NCBI GenBank assembly: GCA_024401025.1
Contig: JAKSLV010000003.1
Location: 1-64,000, forward strand
From: Bacteroidales bacterium
Lineage (GTDB): Bacteria; Bacteroidota; Bacteroidia; Bacteroidales; UBA3824
Reading direction: 5' to 3'
DNA: 64,000 bases
Shown here: piece by piece, positions 59,221 to 64,000 of the stretch
How positions within the stretch are numbered: position 1 is the first letter of the stretch
Layout of the letters: every line of letters starts with the position of its first letter
Made by a program: the position numbers and the translations under genes
Notes under the pieces: generated by a model
The model's database searches: none
Told to the model about the DNA's origin: nothing
The model's input: the letters and a program-made list of their open reading frames with translations, nothing else

Positions 59221-61683
59221 TTATATGTCGTCGATTCCGGCCTCTATGGCAGCCCTCACCACGTGTATTGCGCCGTAGGATACGGGCTTGGTGGTCTTGG
59301 TCATTATCACGCCGTCGGATGCGCCGGGATTCTCCAGCATCGCCACCTTTATGATGTCGTACACCTCCCTGGATATCAGCCTCAGGGGGTCTATCTCGCC
59401 TGTGGAGACGTATGCCGACAGGTGCCCCATTATGGTCTCGGCCTTCAGCTTGCGCTCCGATGATATCTCGGCCACGGATTTGCCGTCGTTGAAGAGCTTG
59501 AAACTCTTCTCCTGAGTACTGAGGCTCTCAAATTCGGCCTGCCTCAGCGAGTCGTCGGTGCCCAGGCCCAGAGTCATTCCGTTGGCCTGCATGTAGGCGT
59601 ATATCAGCTTCAGGATCTCCACGCCAAACTTTTTGGCCTTGCTGCCCATACCCTTTATTCCCGACAGTGCCTTTATGTCGGAAGGCAGCTTGTTGCTGAT
59701 ATCCACTATGCACTGAGTGCTCACAATGTCCTTGGGCTCCACGCCGTGTCTCTGCGCCATGTTGTTGCGCCATTCCAGCAGCTTGGTGCAGAGTACGGGG
59801 TTGGCTGATACTGCTCTTTGTGCTGATGCTCCCAACGAATCGGCCTTGCGCTTCCTAGGCGCATTCTCCTGTGCCGAATCCACCATGAGGCTGGCTTTCC
59901 GGGCCATGTACGAGGGCAGCGAGAATCCATCCTTCATGGCCGAGAGTATCCGCTTCCTGAAATCGAAATCGTCCGTAAGCTGATCCACGGCATCAGAAAT
60001 CTTCTGTTTCTTGGCCTTGTCGTCGCAATCGAAACCGAAAGTCTTTATGGGCTGTTCCAGCTTCTGCTGCATCTTTTCCAGATAATAGGCGCATCCGTTC
60101 TGAATGCGCAGTATCAGGGCCTCCTCCTGCTCCACGTTGGCGGATTCGCGGTAGGTGTACCTTATGTATTTCATGAATTTGTCTGATACTGCCATGAGCT
60201 CGGCAAACACCACCGAATCCAGCCCCACGAAATTCTGCTTGTTGCCCACAAACGATCCCGTGTGGGTATCGAGAAGGCGCTGCAACTGCTGTATGCCGTT
60301 GTATATGGGATGGAAGTTGAAGAGGTCTTCCACCGAATCGAAGAAATAATCGCGCTTGTCGGTAACGAGCACCGAATTGTTTGGAATGCTCTGCTCCACC
60401 ACCTGAGCGAAACTCTCCACCTGGGGATCGTAGATGAGATCGCTGAGAGAGAGCGGCTTCAGCAACACAAGGCCCTCCAATGTGCGGCACCTCGAGAGAG
60501 CCACATACACCTGCCCGTGGGCAAAACTGTTGGAGGCGTTGATCATAAGCTTGTCGAACGTGAGGCCCTGACTCTTGTGGATTGTTACGGCCCAGGCGGT
60601 GCGCAGCGGTATCTGCTTGAAAGTGCCTGCCACGTCCTCCTTTATCTCCTTGGTGGCCTCGTCCACAATGTATTTGGTGTTTTCCCAAACAACGGGCGCC
60701 ACCCTAATCTCCTGCTCGCCAGCGCATTTCACCAGCACCACCTCGCCATCGAAACCCGACACCCGGCCAATCTTGCCGTTGTAATATTGTTTCTCGGGCG
60801 ATGTGTCGTTTTTCATGAACATCACCACGGCGCCCTCCTTCAATACAAGGTCGCTGTCGACGGGGTACGACGATTCGGGGAAATCGCCCTTTACATCAGC
60901 CATAAAGTGCTGAGGCTCGGTTGTAAGTTCCAGCATGTGGAGCTGGTTGATCTGGTCGGCCTGTCGGTTGGTGGTAACTAGGGTTACCACGTCCTCGCCC
61001 TGAGGCGGCTCGTAGTCGGGAATGCAGCGCTTGTTTAGCTCGCAGATGGTGTTGCCGTCGGCCTTGCCCTCGCGGATGGCGTTCAGTATGGATATGAAAC
61101 TCTGGTCGGTCTGGCGGAAAACCTGATTGAGCTCTATGCACACATAGTTGGTTTTCTGCCAGGCCAGACTTCCGAAAAAGTAATACGATTTGTAATATGG
61201 ACGCAGAATCTCCTCGTCCTCGGGCCTCACCACGGGCGACAGCTGCTGCATATCGCCGATAAGGAGCAGCTGCACACCGCCGAAAGGCTTGCTGTTGCCA
61301 CGGTAGCGGCGCAAAACTATATCGACTGAATCCAGCAGATCGGCCCTCACCATCGAGATCTCGTCGATGATGAGCAACTCCAGACTCTTGATAATCTGGA
61401 TTTTCTGTTTTCTGAGGCCGTTGTTTGACTCACGGGGCGAATCAGGAGTCTGCGGACCAAAAGGCAGCTGGAAAAACGAGTGCAGCGTAACGCCTCCGGC
61501 ATTGATGGCCGCCACTCCAGTGGGCGAGCACACCACGTTGCGCTTTGGGCAGGTCTGCCTTAGGCGGCGCAGAAAAGTGGTTTTGCCGGTGCCTGCCTTT
61601 CCGGTAAGGAACACATTGCGCCCGGTGTAATAAAGGTAATCGAAAGCAAGCTGCAAACGCTCGTTCAGTTTAAAATCGTCCAT
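59221..61683 (-). CDS. PIF1-like helicase with C-terminal HRDC and HTH regions
   Basis: An 820-residue SF1 helicase. Walker A is GKAGTGKT (residues 28-35), the DEAD-type box is IIDEISMV, and later motifs are GDMQQLSP and TIHKSQGLTFD. After the motor domain (about 1-430) come an HRDC-like helical domain (about 645-730) and a helix-turn-helix-type end (SLSTQEKSFKLFNDGKSVAE). The frame is open from 61734, but the ATG at 61683 (MDDFKLNE) was chosen. Confidence 0.9.
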   Translation of the reverse strand: MDDFKLNERLQLAFDYLYYTGRNVFLTGKAGTGKTTFLRRLRQTCPKRNVVCSPTGVAAINAGGVTLHSFFQLPFGPQTPDSPRESNNGLRKQKIQIIKSLELLIIDEISMVRADLLDSVDIVLRRYRGNSKPFGGVQLLLIGDMQQLSPVVRPEDEEILRPYYKSYYFFGSLAWQKTNYVCIELNQVFRQTDQSFISILNAIREGKADGNTICELNKRCIPDYEPPQGEDVVTLVTTNRQADQINQLHMLELTTEPQHFMADVKGDFPESSYPVDSDLVLKEGAVVMFMKNDTSPEKQYYNGKIGRVSGFDGEVVLVKCAGEQEIRVAPVVWENTKYIVDEATKEIKEDVAGTFKQIPLRTAWAVTIHKSQGLTFDKLMINASNSFAHGQVYVALSRCRTLEGLVLLKPLSLSDLIYDPQVESFAQVVEQSIPNNSVLVTDKRDYFFDSVEDLFNFHPIYNGIQQLQRLLDTHTGSFVGNKQNFVGLDSVVFAELMAVSDKFMKYIRYTYRESANVEQEEALILRIQNGCAYYLEKMQQKLEQPIKTFGFDCDDKAKKQKISDAVDQLTDDFDFRKRILSAMKDGFSLPSYMARKASLMVDSAQENAPRKRKADSLGASAQRAVSANPVLCTKLLEWRNNMAQRHGVEPKDIVSTQCIVDISNKLPSDIKALSGIKGMGSKAKKFGVEILKLIYAYMQANGMTLGLGTDDSLRQAEFESLSTQEKSFKLFNDGKSVAEISSERKLKAETIMGHLSAYVSTGEIDPLRLISREVYDIIKVAMLENPGASDGVIMTKTTKPVSYGAIHVVRAAIEAGIDDI

Positions 61684-61690
61684 CAGTATT

Positions 61691-61748
61691 AAGTGTTGAA
61701 GTGATTGAAGTGGGGAAATGTTGAAATGCATCAATCACTTCAACACTT
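61691..61748. repeat. Perfect 18-bp inverted repeat upstream of the helicase gene
   Basis: AAGTGTTGAAGTGATTGA (61691-61708) faces its exact complement (61731-61748). The sequence is made of the GTGATTGAA/GTGTTGAA units that continue to 61766. It fills the gap between the phoH-like and helicase genes, both on the minus strand, and may be a transcription attenuator. Confidence 0.8.
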
Positions 61749-61771
61749 CAATTACTTCAATCACTTAAATA

Positions 61772-63100
61772 TTAGTCCAAAAGTTTTCCGGCGATGTCGG
61801 CCATTCGGCTGCGCTCGCCGTGCACAAGGTTGATGTGCGTAAAGAAATCCTGCCCCTTCATCTTGTTGGCCAGATACGACAGGCCGTTGCTCCTCATATC
61901 CAGGAAAGGGCTGTCGATCTGCTCCACATCGCCGGTGAACACCATTTTTGTGTTCTCGCCGGCACGTGTTATGATGGTCTTAACCTCGTGCGGAGTAAGG
62001 TTCTGAGCCTCGTCAACAATAAAAAAGGCGTTGTTGAGGCTTCGTCCGCGGATGTATGCCAGCGGCGACACCAGCAGTCGCTCGTCCCTTACCATGGCGT
62101 CGATGTTCTGCGATGCCTTGCTGTTGATTCCTATGGTCTGCTTTATTACATTAAGGTTGTCGAACAGAGGCTGCATGTATGGGTTTATCTTCTGTTTCTC
62201 GTTGCCGGGCAGATATCCGAGGTCCTTGTTGCCGAGTGGCACTATGGGTCGGCTCAGGAATATCTGCATGAACATTCTGTACTGTTCTATAGCTGAAGCC
62301 AGGGCCAGCAGCGTTTTTCCCGTACCTGCCTTTCCTGTAATTGTAATCAGCTGAATCTCAGGCCGCATCAGGGCATCTAGAACAAAACTCTGCTCGGCGT
62401 TTCGGGGCGTGATTCCTGATGCTCGCTGCTTGGTAACCTTGCGGATGGCATCGTCCTGCTTGCAGTAGCAGCACAGGGCGTTGGTATGCTCGTCGCCCAC
62501 CATGAAATACTCGTTGGGGGCAAACTGGGCGTCGATGCCGCTCTCCGATGCCGGCACCGAGCTCTCGCGGTATAGTCTGGATACAAAGTCGTCGTTGGTG
62601 TTTGGTATCAGCCTGATGCCCTGGAAAAGCTTCTCGGCGTTCTCCACCTTGCCGGTCTTGTAGTCCTGACTCTCCATGGAGAGTGTGCGCGATTTCATCC
62701 TCAGGTTTATGTCCTGCGATACCAGCACCACGTGTTTCTCGGGATGGTTCTCCTTTATCCATATAGCCACGGCCAGAATCTTGTGGTCGGGAATGGGCTC
62801 GCTGAATGATAGCTTCATGGCCTCGCTGAAAGGCTTGCCGCCCACCACGTAGAGATTGCCGCGCCCGTCGCCGAGAGGCACTCCGTCTTCCAGACGTGGG
62901 CAGTTCTCCGTAAGGCGGTCGAGGATTCTCATAAACTCGCGGGCCTGTATGTTGATGGTGTCGTTGCCCTTCTTGAACTTGTCGAGCTCCTCCAGCACCA
63001 CGATGGGTATCACCACATCGTTTTCCTCGAAATTATATATGCTCCTGAAATCGTGGAGGATAACATTGGTATCCAGCACAAAGGTCTTCTTATTCTCCAT
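61772..63100 (-). CDS. PIN domain-PhoH ATPase fusion protein
   Basis: A 442-residue protein of the PhoH2 type. The N-terminal PIN ribonuclease domain (about 1-150) begins FVLDTNVILHD and has the acidic LEELDKFKK. The C-terminal PhoH ATPase has Walker A ITGKAGTGKT (about residue 253) and Walker B AFFIVDEAQNL. PhoH2 proteins unwind and cut RNA. It is the gene just upstream of the helicase on the same strand. Confidence 0.93.
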   Translation of the reverse strand: MENKKTFVLDTNVILHDFRSIYNFEENDVVIPIVVLEELDKFKKGNDTINIQAREFMRILDRLTENCPRLEDGVPLGDGRGNLYVVGGKPFSEAMKLSFSEPIPDHKILAVAIWIKENHPEKHVVLVSQDINLRMKSRTLSMESQDYKTGKVENAEKLFQGIRLIPNTNDDFVSRLYRESSVPASESGIDAQFAPNEYFMVGDEHTNALCCYCKQDDAIRKVTKQRASGITPRNAEQSFVLDALMRPEIQLITITGKAGTGKTLLALASAIEQYRMFMQIFLSRPIVPLGNKDLGYLPGNEKQKINPYMQPLFDNLNVIKQTIGINSKASQNIDAMVRDERLLVSPLAYIRGRSLNNAFFIVDEAQNLTPHEVKTIITRAGENTKMVFTGDVEQIDSPFLDMRSNGLSYLANKMKGQDFFTHINLVHGERSRMADIAGKLLD

Positions 63101-63195
63101 AATGCTAAAAATTTTAAATTGTTGTTATATCTTGCAGAAATTCTGTAACAAAGCAAGCCCCATGCAAGAAGCGCAGGCTTGCGTTTTATAAAGTC

Positions 63196-63203
63196 CAAAT
63201 GTA
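63196..63203 (-). promoter_or_regulatory. -7 box of the PIN-PhoH gene
   Basis: On the minus strand TACATTTG, matching TAnnTTTG, 95 bp before the start codon. The rest of the 63101-63302 gap holds A/T-rich DNA and no clear promoter for the plus-strand gene. Confidence 0.45.
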
Positions 63204-63302
63204 GCAAAAATCTGTGACGAAAAAAAATATTGGGCAAAAAATTTCGCAATCTCGTTTTTATTATTTAAAATTGTGAGCTGACAACCAAACACCTTACACA
63301 CG

Positions 63303-63968
63303 ATGATACAATCGCACGATCCCGAAACCGAGCTTCTGCTACGCATCAAGCAGGGCGAGGGCCTGCATCAGGATTTCAAATACGCCATCACCGACAGCAA
63401 GAAGATAGCCAAATCGCTGTCGGCCTTTGCCAACACCGACGGAGGCAGCCTGCTGATAGGCGTAAAGGACAACGGCCGCATAGCCGGAGCCAATCCCGAC
63501 GAGGAATACTATATGATAGAGAGCGCCGCCAAGCTCTACAGCCAGCCCAAGGTGGATTTCGAGGCCTGCCTGTGGGAGGTGGACGGCAAGCAGGTATTGG
63601 AGATAATAATCCCCAAGGGCCCCACTCCGCCCTACAAGGCCAAGGACGCCAGCGGCAAATATCTGGCATACGTGCGAGTGGCCGACGAGAACATCCTGGC
63701 CGACAGGGTGATAGTGAAGGCCATGGAGAATATGCGCCAGGGCATCAACACCAGCATCAGCTACACCCGCAAGCAGGAATTCGTGATGCAATACATAGAG
63801 GAAAACGGGCTGATAAGCGTGGAACTGGTGCAGAAATACCTCCAACTGGGCAAAACGGATTCCGAAAACGTGCTGATAGACCTCATGAGCGCGGGAATAA
63901 TAGAGCCCGACTTCAGCAACAAAAACTGCATACAATACAGGGCCGTAGACAGCTCGGTGGCGGACTGA
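63303..63968 (+). CDS. AlbA_2 (divergent AAA-4/Schlafen-like) domain protein
   Basis: A 221-residue protein. The N-terminal AlbA_2 domain (about 15-130) shows QDFKYAITDSKKIAKSLSAFANTDGGSLLIGV, read here in two parts around residues 22-54, with the conserved NTDGG. A small helical, winged-helix-like region ends the protein. Family members are linked to nucleic-acid binding or regulation. The gene ends 32 bp before the end of the window and is complete. Confidence 0.85.
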   Translation: MIQSHDPETELLLRIKQGEGLHQDFKYAITDSKKIAKSLSAFANTDGGSLLIGVKDNGRIAGANPDEEYYMIESAAKLYSQPKVDFEACLWEVDGKQVLEIIIPKGPTPPYKAKDASGKYLAYVRVADENILADRVIVKAMENMRQGINTSISYTRKQEFVMQYIEENGLISVELVQKYLQLGKTDSENVLIDLMSAGIIEPDFSNKNCIQYRAVDSSVAD

Positions 63969-64000
63969 CGAAAAATTATAAAAAAAATATTAAAAAAAAT

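Noticed and set aside
1..64000. GYATCAG motif as a Chi or KOPS-type polar signal
   Set aside because: Those sites are strongly skewed by replication strand. Here both orientations are about equal throughout the window. Polarity at genome scale remains untested.
1..64000. Prophage, integrative element, or defence island
   Set aside because: No integrase, phage structural, toxin-antitoxin, restriction or Cas gene was recognised. The only mobile-type gene is the RAYT transposase, and the AlbA_2 and PIN-PhoH proteins alone do not make a defence system.

Overview
This window looks like a chromosomal segment of an anaerobic, probably gut-associated member of the Bacteroidales. The evidence is a SusC/SusD glycan-uptake locus with a hybrid two-component sensor, promoters of the Bacteroidetes type (-33 TTTG, -7 TAnnTTTG), a PPi-dependent phosphofructokinase, a Rho factor with a large disordered insertion, a type IX secretion sorting domain and adjacent pyrB and pyrI genes. 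Base composition is near half G+C. I see no phage, plasmid, rRNA, tRNA or CRISPR feature. All calls rest on reading motifs in the translated sequence; no database search was run.

Layout. 1-5.7 kb: CheA, CheY and a STAS protein on the minus strand, divergent from an M23 peptidase, a MerR-type regulator, a SiaB-like kinase and a DUF2007-like protein. 5.8-9.5 kb: Der GTPase, a lipoprotein and the PPi-phosphofructokinase. 9.6-25.9 kb: a polysaccharide utilisation locus, probably for arabinan (surface lipoprotein, two GH43 enzymes, SusC, SusD, hybrid sensor), interrupted by a RAYT-type transposase. 25.9-36.4 kb: rlmN, a thioredoxin protein, a SPOR-like protein, a metallophosphoesterase, a sugar nucleotidyltransferase, pssA, nth, plsC and a PgpH-like phosphodiesterase. 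36.4-48.1 kb: a TonB-receptor-like barrel protein, pyrI, pyrB, a five-gene run (Nudix regulator, rhomboid, gmhB, class IV aminotransferase, kdsB), a small T9SS-domain protein and rho. 48.1-64 kb: two exported proteins, a six-gene ABC-transporter operon of unusual make-up, an ankyrin/barrel protein, a nitrilase, a PIF1-like helicase, a PIN-PhoH protein and an AlbA_2 protein.

How the parts fit. In the glycan locus the hybrid sensor should bind an oligosaccharide in the periplasm and activate the surrounding genes. The promoters of the SusC gene, both GH43 genes and the surface lipoprotein carry a TCCACC hexamer, mostly as direct repeats spaced exactly 21 bp, which is a strong candidate for the sensor's operator. 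The ABC operon combines two paralogous solute-binding proteins (one with an OmpA peptidoglycan-binding domain), a permease, an ATPase and two coiled-coil proteins.

Two signals are not explained by genes. First, the 7-mers GCATCAG and GTATCAG (either strand) occur about 134 times by hand count, roughly eight to nine times chance, in coding and non-coding DNA, in every permitted reading frame and with no strand bias. Second, a roughly 110-130 bp imperfectly palindromic intergenic repeat built on CACAGAT occurs in five near-complete copies and one partial copy, always between genes.
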